A DNA stretch of 64,000 nucleotides from Biscogniauxia marginata (GCA_022695795.1 MU404111.1:124001-188000), one strand, 5' to 3'. Positions 49,679-60,889 are shown, counted from the stretch's first letter. Notes: generated by a model from the sequence alone, not told the origin. Translations and numbers: made by a program.

Positions 49679-52082
49679 ATGGAGTTCGCGTACAGTTTGG
49701 CAATGTACGCCCCCCCTGACATGTACCGCAAGCCGCCAGGAAAACCCTCCGAAGCACCGTCTCAACCTTCTACAACCACCAACGTCGAGGACGCAACCAG
49801 TCCGCGTACCACCCACGACGGCCACAACAACGGCAATTACCACCATAGCAGCGACGCCGGAAAAGAACACAACGACGACGACGACGACGACGAAGAAGTA
49901 GAAGAAGAGGAAGAAGAAGAACAAGACGACGACAACAATAGCAATTCCACTACCAAAAGTGGCTACTACACCAATACTAATACCACTACCACCACCACCA
50001 CCAACACTACCACCACTGGTGTCGCTGCCACTGCCGCTCCGCCCCACAGACCTAGACCTGACCATAGCCTAAGGAGATTCAGGAGACCGAGCAGACGGCG
50101 TACGGCGTCGGCTACCATCACCGCTCAGGTCTCCGCCGCTCTCGAGTCCTCGCGTCACTCGAGAACTTCGTCCAGCAGCGGTGCGAGCTCCCGAACGTCG
50201 CACGAGGCACCTCCCCAGAGATCCCTGCTGCAGGCCTTCAGACCGTCGTCCAGTGTAAGTCGAAAACCTGTTCTTGTTCTTATTCCTAATCCTGGTCGTT
50301 TATCTGTCGTTATCACTATTATCACTATTACCGTACTGGATTGTGGTGAAGCTTACGTTAGTTCTCCAGAAGCGACAGACTATCAGCAGTGGCATCACCC
50401 CTACTCCCACGCCTCCCACTTCCAGTCACGCCGGGAGCACCGTGGCTTCATCACCGTCCGCATCCACGGCGTCTGCGTCCTTATCCGAGCCGCTGGCCGC
50501 CTCGCTGAAGTCCCCCAAGCAAGTCAGGCCTGGGCCTCTCCACTTCTTCCGCAGACGCGACTCTCACCAACGTAAGCCCGACGCTCCACAGCTACCACCC
50601 ACGCCGACTTCCCCGGTTTACGCTGCGTCGGGCAGTTCCTTGTCGTCCAGGCCCTCGAGACTGAACGAGAGTAGATACCAACATGACATACCTGCGTCGT
50701 TTGCCCCTCTCTCAAGGTATTATTCCCCTTCTTACCGCTACGACAGCATCTCCTCGGCCTCGGTCACTACCTATTCGATCCTGAGCGGCGTCATGTCCTC
50801 TCACGACAACCTCCCTGTCGTGGCAGGGGGGAGTGCGTCGGTGTCTACCGCCTCCGCCTCGACCACCTCCAAAGCTCCCTCCGTTGGCCCTAAACCCCTC
50901 GTCACCCGCAACAATCGCACCTACATACATGAGCCTACGCTGGCGTATCCTTTACCTGTCGACCTTTCCGAACTCCACCGCCAGTCACTTCGTACTCTCC
51001 TCCTCTTCCAGTTATTCGGCGGCCCCATAATTTCGACCGCATTTGCCAACAAGCCACCGTCCCGTGTTCTCGAAGTGGGATGTGGCTCGGCTTTCTGGAG
51101 CATGATGTGTCATCGATATTTTGCTCAGCACGGCCATTCGTCCATTTCCTTTACCGGTGTCGATATCGTGCCCTTAGCTGGTGCCGGGCTTGATCCAGAG
51201 AGTAAACCGGATAAGGATATGCGGTGGCGGTTTGTCCAGCATGACATACGACGGCTCCCTTGTCCTTTCCACGACGGTGAATTCGATCTGATCATGGTCA
51301 AGGATATGTCACTGAGCATTTCTTTCCGCGATAGTCAGCCCCTTTTTGAAGAGTACCTGCGCATGTTGAAGCCGGGTGGCGTCATAGAAGTGTGGGAGAC
51401 TGACCACACTATCCGCATGTTACGGCCTAATGTGCTGAAGGTGCCGGCTCCGGCCCGGCCCAGGTCTGACTCGGATTCTTCCAGTGATGACGATGAAGAC
51501 GATGATGCCAATGTGGAACGACTTGGCGCTTACTCTATGACTACCAATACCCCACTGAGTGCACCGCTAAATCCTTTCTTGGTCGAGTACAACGGCTGGG
51601 CAACCAAAGCCCTAGACGCGCGTGGTTTGTCGGCAGTCCCTTGTACCCTCATAGGGCCGCACATTTTGCAGGAGTCTGAAATCTTGACGGACGTACGTTC
51701 GAAACGACTAGCAGTCCCGCTGAGCGAGATTCGATGGGAGCGCGAGGGTGTCGGCGGTGTGGTGACGAAGGATGGCAAGAGCTACATTGATTCGATGAAA
51801 AACAAAAATAGGCCATCTGATATGAAGGGATTAAGGATGGGAGGGAAGTCATTGACACCTGGCCAAGCTGCGCTTCGGAGGACTGCTCTCGAGACCACAG
51901 TGGGACTAATTCTCAGTCTCGAGCCGTTGTTGAGAGAAACCAGCGGGAAGAGCCAGGACGAGTGGGACAGTTGGGCGGGGAAGATGATCAATGACCTCCT
52001 ACGCGACGGGGGCACAAACTGTGGCGAATGTCTGGAGGTCGGTGCATGGACGGCAAGGAAGAGGAGCAGCAAGACGCCATGA
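49679..52082 (+). CDS. SAM-dependent methyltransferase with long low-complexity N-terminus
   Basis: Exons 49679-50254 and 50370-52082 join in phase 0 to 762 residues. The start MEFAYSLAMYAPPDM is the first ATG in frame, with an AAAATGG context; a second ATG lies eight codons on. Residues 20-180 are low complexity, with Asp/Glu runs from GAC/GAA repeats and Thr/Asn runs. A Ser/Pro-rich region carries RPGPLHFFRRRDS. The methyltransferase domain has motif I VLEVGCGSAFW (425-435), then FTGVDIVPL, RFVQHDIRRLPCP, DLIMVKDMSLSI and LRMLKPGGVIEVWETDH. An acidic insert (SDSDSSSDDDEDDD) follows, and a conserved-looking C-terminus ends CLEVGAWTARK. This is a class I methyltransferase of the kind common in fungi; the substrate is unknown. 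Intron 50255-50369 has GTAAGT and CCAG ends. Confidence 0.88.
49868..50020. repeat. Coding trinucleotide repeats (GAC, GAA, ACC)
   Basis: Tandem GAC and GAA codons encode an Asp/Glu run, followed after a short gap by ACC/ACT codons encoding Thr. They are in frame in exon 1 of the methyltransferase gene. Confidence 0.9.
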
Positions 52083-52430
52083 TAAAAAGAAAAGGCACGA
52101 CTGATCTCTCTATCTATTTTGAGCAAACGAAGATATTTTTTTCTAACTTTCTTGTATCGAGCTCCCCGAGTCTGGGACATAAAAAATTTTTTTTTTTGAA
52201 ATATATTCATATATGATTTCCTGAACCCGAGCGTCAGGGACGTTCTATCCGCATTTTTGGTATCTGCCCATCACGGTCGGTCGCTCAACCGATCGCCAGA
52301 AAAAAGAAAAACAATATACACACAACCTGTCCATCCGTCCATATGCATGCTCTTTGGGAAATACTGGTCCAGTTGTGTTTCGTTTCGTTGTTCCAACCCG
52401 TCTTTCAATTCGCCTGGCAAGCCGATTCGG
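52083..52430. other. Intergenic, 350 bp
   Basis: Convergent 3' flanks of the methyltransferase gene and the LYR gene. A/T runs near 52180-52200; nothing else. Confidence 0.6.
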
Positions 52431-52928
52431 TCACGCGCCGTCGTATCTCTTTCTGAGCGTCCGGTATCGCTTCAGGTAGTATCTATATTTTTTGGGGGGG
52501 TCCGCGCGATAACGTATATACCCGTTAGTATTTATACATACACGTATATATATATATACCATCATGTTTTTTTCTTTTTCTCTTTTCTTCTTGTTTCTTT
52601 TCCTTTTCTGGGGGGGGGGATAGAAAGTGAGAAAGAGAGAGAGAGAGAGAGCGGAAGAGAGAAAGGGGGAGAAGGAGGGGGGAGGGGGGAGGGAAGAATA
52701 AGAAATAAAGTATGTATAATTTCGGAAATATTTCTTGGGTTGATTATGCTTGGAGGGGGGGAAAGGGTTGGAGGAGAGGTTGCTACTATATATATATGTG
52801 TATGTGTGCGCGCGCGCATGAGTACATATCTTCTAGTTAAGAGAACAGGTTCTTGCTGCAGTCCGTGCTCTTTTAAAAGGACTTCCCTTCTTTCCTTTTT
52901 TCTTCTTCCTTTTCTTTTATAGATTGCT

Positions 52929-52965
<37 letters not shown>

Positions 52966-53719
52966 GGAAAGGATATTATTGTCAGGTTTTGTGAAATGGA
53001 TGGCTGTCCATCTCATCTCATATCGTCGAGACATATGTAACGAGGAAGAAGTGAACGTGAACAGGAGAGGTTTGGAGAAGAAAAAGGATTTAGGCAAATA
53101 TTAATGAGGTAAGGAAAGGGGGGCCTGACTTACAGCGCTTCGATCTCTAGTGATTGTGATTGGTATTAGCCAGCCTGTCTTCTTATATATACTTTCCCTT
53201 TTTTGTTGTGTTGGAGGGGAGTTGGTTGTAAGTAGGTAAGTAGGGAGGTAGGGAGATAAGGAGGGTAGGTAATAGTAAGCGAAAACAGAAACAACCCCCC
53301 CCCCCCCCCCCAAAAAAAAAAACATAAGAGGTACCTTTCTTGACGAACTCGGCCCTCTCTATACCCTTCCGGATCTCCGCCTCGTCCCGCAGGTGCGCGT
53401 TCGCCATGAAGGCGCCGTGGAGGCGCGGGCGCACGTAGGATAGCCCGCCGAGAGGGTAGGATTTTCCCAGGTGGAGGAGCTCTGTTTGAGGAGGAAGGAG
53501 GTTTGGTGTTAGTTAGTTCGTTGGTGAGGATTTAGGGTACTCTTATATAAATAGGTAGATGTGTATATATCTGTGTATGTGTAGGCGTGTTGTAGATCGT
53601 GACGTGACGTGATGCGAGAGTGGGTGAGGAGGCAGGCATAGGACGATAAGAGGGACGGGTTACGGACCTTTATATATTGCTATCACCTGCCGTCTCAACT
53701 CGGGATTCAGCGCCGACAT
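52431..53719 (-). CDS. LYR-motif mitochondrial protein, ETFRF1/LYRM5-like, 87 aa
   Basis: Four exons, 53719-53668, 53481-53335, 53146-53134 and 52482-52431, join in frame to 87 residues. The human family member, ETFRF1, regulates electron-transfer flavoprotein in mitochondria. Exon 1 encodes [17 protein letters not shown]. Exon 2 begins [13 protein letters not shown] and ends IERAEFVKK. Exon 3 is a 13-nt microexon giving EIEAL. The final exon gives [16 protein letters not shown] and stop. The last exon is separated by a 651-nt intron (52483-53133) with a GTAAGT donor and CTATAG acceptor; without it a stop follows EIEAL at once and the expected tail is lost. The length matches the family's 85-90 residues. 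Intron 1 (GTCCGT donor) is 186 nt. Each junction keeps phase and restores family sequence, which is strong support. Confidence 0.9.
52610..52700. repeat. G/A-rich mirror-like purine tract
   Basis: A G run at 52610-52619 is followed by about 80 bases almost purely of G and A on the + strand, including (GA)n and several GGGGG blocks. It lies inside the last intron of the LYR gene. Confidence 0.9.
52928..52958. repeat. (TG)n microsatellite
   Basis: About 15 TG units followed by TATG units, within the last intron of the LYR gene. Confidence 0.9.
53295..53322. repeat. Poly-C / poly-A run
   Basis: About 17 C followed by about 10 A, in the second intron of the LYR gene close to its donor site. Such runs are prone to sequencing error. 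Confidence 0.9.
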
Positions 53720-54328
53720 TGTTTTATAGGAGAGGATGGATGAGGAAAGTTGGCTGAAGAGTTCGAAGTTATACGATAGGTAACTGCTTTCCCTATCGAC
53801 TAAGAGCTTTCGAAGAGAAGGTAGGTAGGTACGGCTTCACTATTAGATATTCCACAGGGGGGTGAGATGTGTATTATTGTTTTTCAACGATCGAAATCTT
53901 GTATTATTAGTAGTAGGTAGGTAGGTATTGTCAATGATTATGTGGTGACTGATTGGTGTAAGTGTGTATATAAGTGAAATGATATGTAACTGAGGTCCCT
54001 GGGGGGGGGGGGGGTTCAGTAGCGGGTAGTTGAAAAAGGTGACGCCATATCTCTCTTATCGATAGCCATGGCTTTCCACCTCGGGGCCCCCTCCGAATTG
54101 TCTAGGGGGGCCTTGCCCTGCCAGGTTTACCAAGGTTCAATATAGGCCCCTCAATTGCTCCAAACCCCCTTTCTACCAAACGATCACGCTCGAATTAGGG
54201 AATGTGTACAGTTGCATAGCATACCTCCTTGTTCAGATCAGGTATTTGATAAGTGCCGGGTTCACTTGTCAATTTGAGACTGAGAAATCATTCGGGCCTT
54301 CTCTTTTGTTCTTCTAAAGCCGCTCACA
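53720..54328. other. Intergenic, 600 bp
   Basis: Divergent promoter of the LYR and thioesterase-like genes, two candidates for mitochondrial proteins. It includes TAGGTAGGTA motifs near 53820 and 53915, and a poly-G run of about 14 at 54001-54014. Confidence 0.6.
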
Positions 54329-55792
54329 ATGCTCCCTCGGCCACCGTTGAAAATCGCCCGGCTGCTGTCGCCGTGCTCCGTGTTAACCCACCCGGCGCCT
54401 ATCGCCAGTGCCGGCGCCGGTACCAGTACTAGTGCCAGGGCTTACTATGCCCAGTACCATGCGCACGATGGATTGCATAGTCTACAGCGTCCGCGAAGCC
54501 CACGCGATTCGGGATTCGTAAGCACGAGCACGGGTACGAGTATGAATCGTAGTATTAGCGGCACTCGCACCTTCTCCTCCTCTTCCCCCTTTCTCTTCAC
54601 CACCACCACCACCGCAGCTTCAGACCATGTGTCGCCACCGCTGCCGCCGCCTCCTCCTCCACCGAGTAGGTGGTACTCGGACCTGCAGGCGCGGCTGGGG
54701 AAGTGCATCATGTTCGGCTGCAACGCCGCGCAGGTCCGGCGCGCCGCCGGTGTGCTGAGAGCGCTGGCCGGCGAGTGGCGCGCCCTGAGCGTAGGGAGCG
54801 AGGGCTTCCTCACGGGACCGGGGAGGGGGCTCGAGGGCCAGAAGGTGGTTTGGGGGGAGATGGACAGTTTTGTAGGTCCCTTTTTTATTCCCCCCTCCCC
54901 CCCTTTTCTTCTTGTTTACAGCCTGCTTGGTCTTCATACGTGCAATAGTTCTGCTTTAGTTAGGGGCAGACCAATATGGTGTATTTTGAGTGAACATCCA
55001 AATCAAATGTGTCTTGGCGATTAGGGGGGCCGGGCTGAGTGGAATATCTGACTGAGGAGCGAGAGTATGTGTGTGGTTAAAGAGGATATGCGCAGGATCT
55101 AAAGATGAGAATATGAGAATGGGTAGTAGTCTTTTTAGATAATCAAAACTAACGAACTACACGATAGGGTCATGTAAATAATACGCATTACATTCGGTAC
55201 GCGGAATCTGCGCGCGTAAACTGGATTATACATTTTGGAGGCCTAGATCCGGCGCATCGTGCGGAGTGGCGGAGCTTGATGACGCCTCGGGGTACCGGCC
55301 TTATCATGAAGAGCATCAAGGCGGATTACAAATTCGTACGTTCCTCCCGCCCCTCCCCCTCTCTCTCTATAGATCTCCCTCTTGTACAATAGATAGGTAA
55401 CCATGACTGGCATAACTAACCCTCAAACCCCCAAACCCCAGCCAATGACCTACCCAGACTCCATCTCCGTTTATCACAAGCTGCGCGCCCAGCCCTCCCC
55501 CTCTGACACCTCTCTCATTCTCGACTGCGTGATCCTCTCGCACAGGCACCGCCGCGTGGCCGCCCGCACGGAGGAGGACATCGTAGTATACGACTACCGG
55601 CAGGCGCAGAAGACGCGCGTGCCCCCGTTCGCGCTCGACCTTCTCCGGGACACGTGGCGGCTGCAGGAAGAGGAGACCCGGCGGGCGAGGGAGCGGGTGT
55701 GGGGGCTGATAAGAGAGGTCGAGAGCCTCGAGAAGGAGACGTGGGATCGGGAGGACGCCGTGGAGGATCTGGGCGCGGCCGCGAAGAGCTAG
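54329..55792 (+). CDS. Hotdog-fold thioesterase-like protein, probably mitochondrial
   Basis: Exons 54329-54871, 55168-55335 and 55442-55792 join to 353 residues. The N-terminus (MLPRPPLKIARLLSPCSV) is basic, Ser-rich and without acidic residues, as in mitochondrial presequences, and is followed by a Ser/Thr/Pro-rich stretch with a Pro run. The fold begins near RWYSDLQARLGKCIMFGC. The 4HBT active-site motif MDSFGHVNNTHYIRYAE is created when exon 1 joins exon 2; RVNWIIHFGG and TGLIMKSIKADYKF follow. Exon 3 supplies PMTYPDSISVYHKL and LSHRHRRVAARTEEDIVVYDY, then a charged helical C-terminus. The family cleaves acyl-CoA thioesters; the substrate is unknown here. Intron 1 is 296 nt and contains in-frame readable sequence, so automated prediction may truncate or split this gene. 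Confidence 0.9.
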
Positions 55793-56512
55793 GGCGAAGG
55801 AAAGGGGTTCTCGAGATGAGAGAAGGAGAAGAGAGAGGGGTGGAGAGAGGTCTGCGTTATATGAGCCATGGTAGAATATCTATGAGATACAAATTAAGAA
55901 GATGGTCTTGTCAGCTATGTAAGCATGAGAATATAGCGATAAGCCGCATCGAGAGAAGGATCCAAAATATCGAAAATCTGAAACAGTCAGCCTATCTATT
56001 CAATTCATGCATTGTCTCAGATATCGAGTCTGTCTAGGAAGTAGCTGGAAAATGTATTTCTCCGCGTCGATAGTTTGTTTGGTGTATGGATATCGCCGAA
56101 GGACTGATCATATCATCATCTACTGTTGTTAGTTTACTTGGCCATGCAAACTAGAGCATGAGGCTTGTTTTTCATAATTATTTCCTTCTTTCATTATTAT
56201 CTTGAGGATTGTCTATATTTATTTACATATAAGCTTTTTACGTATATACATTTCGACCCGACACCGCTAGAATGCGAGTTTCGCAGGCGTCGTCGTCGTC
56301 CCGGATTTTACAGGGGGTGGGCTCCCAGTTTCAAACCTCGTACGTATAAACAAAAGCAAGGGGGGAAGGTGAAAAAATACGTATTAACTTTCAGAAATTA
56401 TCGGGTTTCTTCACCTTCTTCCTCCCTTCCTTCCATCGTCATCGTTCTCAAGAGGCGGGATAGGACGGATTGTTCTCTTAATTCCTCCCTCCTACTACCA
56501 CCCCCCCCTTGT
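55793..56512. other. Intergenic, 720 bp
   Basis: Convergent 3' flanks. A+T-rich; no gene. Confidence 0.6.
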
Positions 56513-58282
56513 TTAATCATCAAGCCGGCTCATGCGTACGTCCAGATACGCGCCCAGCACCGAACTGTCGCTCTCGGACCGCGCGTGTTTGTCCACCCTC
56601 CGGGCATTGAACCCGTCGATCGGGATCATGAGCCTCTGGTTCTGGTGGTGGTGGTGGCCGTCGCCGTCACCACCTTTCCGCCACACCTCCTGCCCACTCG
56701 CGTTCACGCCCACCGCCGTGTACCCGAGGCTCTCCTTCGTCGGCGGCACGCGGTACTCGCGGCTGCTGCGCTCCTCCACGATCACGCCCAGGCCCGCGCC
56801 GTCTTTCGGAGGCGGAGGCGCCGGCCCCGCCGGAGGTAATGCCGCCGACGCGGATGCTGAGCGTGTGTGATATTGTTGCTGTTGTTGTTGTTGCTGCTGC
56901 TGTTGTATCAGCTGTTGCCGTCGCCGCTCCTCCTTTTCGTCCTCCTCCGCCTCGCTAGCCATGAGCTCGCGTAGGATCGTGAGACCCTCTTCTCGCTCCT
57001 CCTCGTTCGAGATCTGCAGGCCCCATGCCCGCAGGAACGTCGCCTCGCCCCGGTAGTTGCGGTGTAGCCATAGCCGTTCCCGGGGCGTGAGCTTCGGCGG
57101 CTTCTGCCGAGGCTGCGGGGCCTGCTGGAGTGGTATTTGTTGCTGTTGCTGTTGTGGACCCTGCTGCCCCTGATGCGGATACGGATGCGGCGGCGGTGGT
57201 GGCGGCGGTGGTGATGATCTGGTCACCTGCCTAGGCGGGCTCCTCTCCTTCCTCCGCTCGTTGGGATCTGCGGGCCTGTGCCTACTGCCAGGATAGACCG
57301 TCGAACCGCCCCAAGCACCCGTCTTCTCCGAGATCGCCGGTAGGGGATTCTTCGGCGGCGCGTTGGCTTGTGGCGGGAAGACCCGAAGCACACCCGAGGG
57401 GCTCGTGTTCGACCTGATCAGCTGACCGCCGGCGTGCTGCTTCCCGTACTCCTTGTTATACGCCTCCGAGTCGCGTCCGTCCCCGAGCGGTCGCGGTGGT
57501 AACGCTTTCCAATGCGATCGCGTCTGGATATCGGCATGCGACTGGGTGCGCCGAAGGTTGGTGAATGCTTCCGTGGGAACCGAAAGTGCGTTTTCTTCTT
57601 TGGGCGTGAGCGGGCTGGCCGGTGCATCATTCGGCGCTCTACCTGGTTCCTCGCTCGTCTCCTCGCCGGTACTAGACTGAGACAATGAAGATGCTGTGTA
57701 TCGTGGTGGAACAGGGGAGCGCCGCCTCGGTGCTGATAGGTTAGAGGACGAATAGGACGAGGACGTAAAGATGGCCGAAGAAGGAAGCGGCGAAGTTGGC
57801 GACGGCGAGCTAGTCGATGGCGCTGCTGGCGCCTGTCTAGGTGCTGCGATCTTTAAGGGAGGCGGATTGAGACCCGGGGAGACCGCGTGTAAGCCCTGAT
57901 CCTTAAACCCGTTGTCCGCCTGTTCCTTTGCAGGTGGCTGCCACTCCGTACTGTACCACTGGGTTATAGGCCTTTCGTTATGACCTGGCGGGTAAAGCTC
58001 CGTCGGGGTCTGTGAAATCTCCGCTATGGGTGCTGTCACTGATCTCGCGATACCAACACTAGGAGGTGCGGGTGGCGGCCCATTGAACGCCCATGTGGTG
58101 ATCGGCCGCTCACCTGGCCTGGATCGATCTGGCGCCGGCGGATCGAGCTCTATTGGCGCGCCCACGCGGGAGCCGCCGAGATGGATGATCTCGGTCGGGC
58201 TATTGCTTTTGAGCGAGCTAATGCGAGCATTCACGTCAATACAAGATGAAGGGCCGTCATGAGTGAAAGGATTAGACATCAT
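56513..58282 (-). CDS. Pro/Gln-rich unknown protein, 589 aa
   Basis: A single frame from ATG 58282 (MMSNPFTHDGPSSCIDVNAR) to stop 56513. No named domain is recognised. Most of it is predicted disorder: Pro/Ser-rich throughout, a run of eight Pro, Gln runs encoded by CAG/CAA, and a late His run. Two short stretches look conserved: RPITTWAFNGPPPAPP, echoed by RPITQWYSTEWQPP, and the helical LTPRERLWLHRNYRGEATFLRAWGLQ segment followed by EEEREEGLTILRELM. The WAFNGPPP/WYSTEWQPP pair looks like an internal short-motif repeat. Stops are absent across 1.77 kb, which supports a real gene. Location and function are unknown. Confidence 0.8.
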   Translation of the reverse strand: MMSNPFTHDGPSSCIDVNARISSLKSNSPTEIIHLGGSRVGAPIELDPPAPDRSRPGERPITTWAFNGPPPAPPSVGIARSVTAPIAEISQTPTELYPPGHNERPITQWYSTEWQPPAKEQADNGFKDQGLHAVSPGLNPPPLKIAAPRQAPAAPSTSSPSPTSPLPSSAIFTSSSYSSSNLSAPRRRSPVPPRYTASSLSQSSTGEETSEEPGRAPNDAPASPLTPKEENALSVPTEAFTNLRRTQSHADIQTRSHWKALPPRPLGDGRDSEAYNKEYGKQHAGGQLIRSNTSPSGVLRVFPPQANAPPKNPLPAISEKTGAWGGSTVYPGSRHRPADPNERRKERSPPRQVTRSSPPPPPPPPHPYPHQGQQGPQQQQQQIPLQQAPQPRQKPPKLTPRERLWLHRNYRGEATFLRAWGLQISNEEEREEGLTILRELMASEAEEDEKEERRRQQLIQQQQQQQQQQQYHTRSASASAALPPAGPAPPPPKDGAGLGVIVEERSSREYRVPPTKESLGYTAVGVNASGQEVWRKGGDGDGHHHHQNQRLMIPIDGFNARRVDKHARSESDSSVLGAYLDVRMSRLDD

Positions 58283-60276
58283 ACCTTACGCTACTCTTAC
58301 TTGAATTCCATCTCACCCAATTCAATGCTCTCTGGCTTGGTTCCCTGGTGATCGGCATTATCCGTTGTCGCAGTAAATGGTGGTGATGAGTCGACAGGAC
58401 CAACAAGCTTCGCGATGGTTTGCGCAAGGTTATAGCTAGCGGGTGTATATAGGACCAGCTTCTAGAATACGAACAGGCGAGGCCTGAAGAAAAGAAAATA
58501 GTACCTCACATAATCAGCACAAGAAATTTCGGGACGGACCCCGGCACGATCATGATGTGACGCCCCTTAAACCAAGTGTCTTGGCGTGTGCGCGACCGTA
58601 ACAGCGTGACATCGCGCGTCGAACCCTCGTTGGATATCTGGATGGCAACACTATACTTCAGACGTCTGTCAATGCCATTCGGCTATGGCCGTAAGACGAT
58701 CACGCCGCACGCGATTAGAGCCGCATCCCAACAGGCCGGGTTTGATAAGGACCTCTTGCGTGAAATATATGGCCGGGAAATTTTTCCCTGCTAAGAGGCG
58801 CTATGGGAGGCCTAAATATCGGACGAAAGTCTAATAGCAGCTATATCGTCAAGAGTCGGGAGCGCCGGTGGGTATAGCCCCAGAGTCTGGTACCAAAATG
58901 GACGAATACGAACCTCGGAAGAGGAAATTGTTAGACAAGACGCTTGTGGTTGGTTGATAAGTCCCATCGTGGGGTTACGGTCTAGTACACAGCAGGTAGC
59001 AAGAAGTCGAAAGACGCGGAAACAAAACGTGGCGGTAGGGGGGCTGAAGTTTTTGTTTCCACGTTTTACGCATCGTATCTGATGCTATATTTAGTATAGC
59101 TATACCGAGCAGGGGAGCTATAGCAGCCAACAAAATAATAGCAAGTAGATAGAATCTCCTTAGCATAAATTGCGCACGGCATATGTCTATTTGACTTGTA
59201 GCATATATTGTCCGAGGATAGCCATTCCGTATATAGTATGGACACTTTCAACTTGAGTTTCAACTTTTCTTTCTTATGTAATGTTCTTTTGCTAGAGTCT
59301 AGCATAGCGGGAACTAAGTGGATCGGTCTATTTAGACTATTACTAGTGACTTGGAATGACTAGTGTATGTAGTAACTTGAATAGATATATCATCAAGTTC
59401 TTAATTGAAAACCTCCATTCGGAGGTTCTATAAAAAAGACTTGAGAGTCTAGGCTCTAGGCGGAGTGCCTTGCGGATATGCACTAGACTGAAAAGAGCGT
59501 ACATAATATATAGAGTCAATTTACTATGCGAATCTTAATTACATATGTCCTTCCCGTAATGCTATACTCTTTGCCTAGCTACTATCGCCCGTAAAACATT
59601 TCTTCACCTAGTTTCTACTAGCAGTCCTTGCCTGACCTATGCTATTAGTACATAGGTCAAGTATTCCTTTCACCATTTTAAGATGGTTACTGTCGCAGAA
59701 ATTGTACCTAGAACGCCAAACAGATGGTCAAGCTTATGTAATATTATTCGACTTGGTAGAAAGCCCCTGACATGTTTTGAGGCTGAACACTTTTGCTAAC
59801 TCCATGTCCTGCGTCATTTAGTCTCACGGCGACTTTTCTATCATGGTCAACTCGATAGCGGACTGCTTACATGTTCAAAGATTCCTGGGCCTTTAGTATC
59901 TGGGTGCCTACCTGCGATTGAGCGGCATACTTGGTCATCGATACATCCTGGCCATAATAATCATCTGAATAAGCCACATTTGAGTTCCCAGGAGAATGTT
60001 GCTGGACGGTTGATAGATGAACTTCTTATCAGGTAAACCCCGAGTTTATCATACGAGATTGTTTCTACATACCGGAACTATCTACCCTTGTTAAAAAATA
60101 GCGAGAGAAAGGAAAAGAAACGGCGAGGTCGTCTGACCCTACTCATAGTACAAAGTGCCTTCAATCTATAATACCGCTGTAGAGGATACTATCAGGATGC
60201 AAGCAAGCAATGTATGGAGCGATTATTGAATACCAAGAGACTTGGTAGCGAATTATCTCCCAAAGGCACACGAAAT
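58283..60276. other. Intergenic, 2 kb, eroded
   Basis: AT-rich beyond 59060. Holds a small hairpin (AACCTCC at 59410-59416 with GGAGGTT at 59421-59427) and a 72-codon frame at 58576-58794 discussed under findings. No intact gene. Confidence 0.5.
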
Positions 60277-60340
60277 CTAAGAGCGGGAAAAGACCAGGCT
60301 GCGTAGCCCGACTGCACCGTCAGATATTTTCCTTTCGGTT

Positions 60341-60384
60341 CCCAGTCCCCGAAGACCCAGTCCCCAAAGACCCAGTCCCCAACA
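60341..60384. repeat. 15-bp tandem repeat, three copies
   Basis: The unit CCCAGTCCCCRAAGA is repeated at 60341, 60356 and 60371; the last copy is degenerate. Confidence 0.9.
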
Positions 60385-60388
60385 ACGC

Positions 60389-60507
60389 AGCCGTGATATC
60401 AATGTACTGGCCGGTGATTTAGTGGCTCCTCGCCTGCACCAACATGACAACAACGCGGCGATGGCAACATCCCCAAGCTCGCTCACCGGACTCACAGCAT
60501 GCGTCAC
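60389..60507 (-). pseudogene. Possible short-chain dehydrogenase C-terminal remnant
   Basis: On the minus strand 60418-60389 reads ITGQYIDITA, the usual C-terminal spelling of short-chain dehydrogenases. A neighbouring frame just upstream reads SELGDVAIAALL, which could be the preceding helix after a frameshift. A stop precedes the ITGQ segment and a tandem repeat replaces the normal end. The evidence is two short segments only. Confidence 0.3.
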
Positions 60508-60889
60508 ATTAATTATATTTAGAACGGCCTGGCATTCCTTGATTGTGGACTATCATGTATCCGTCCGTGACCAGCGTTGCCCGGTCATCACTATGACCCC
60601 CCGTGACTAGGACTAAATTATGTAGGTAAGTAAAAGTGTTCGTTGGAGAATCGTCAGCGTGGTTTCTACCAGTCTGCATATGGCGTAAGATGTACCGTCG
60701 AATTTCAAGTTGTGGTATTTGAGATTCTTATCTGTGTGAAAGCAGCAGTAGAAGCTAGGTTATGAATATGGAATACACCGGTAGGATTGAGGTACAGGTT
60801 CAAGTCTCAGCCCGGTACTGAGAGGGTGCATTGACGTCAAAACGTGTTTGCTTATCGGTTATATGTCCTAATGAAAGGGTTCTTGTCAC

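Noticed and set aside
59840..60035. 51-codon minus-strand frame ending QILKAQESLNM
   Set aside because: Short, no start codon and no convincing family match.
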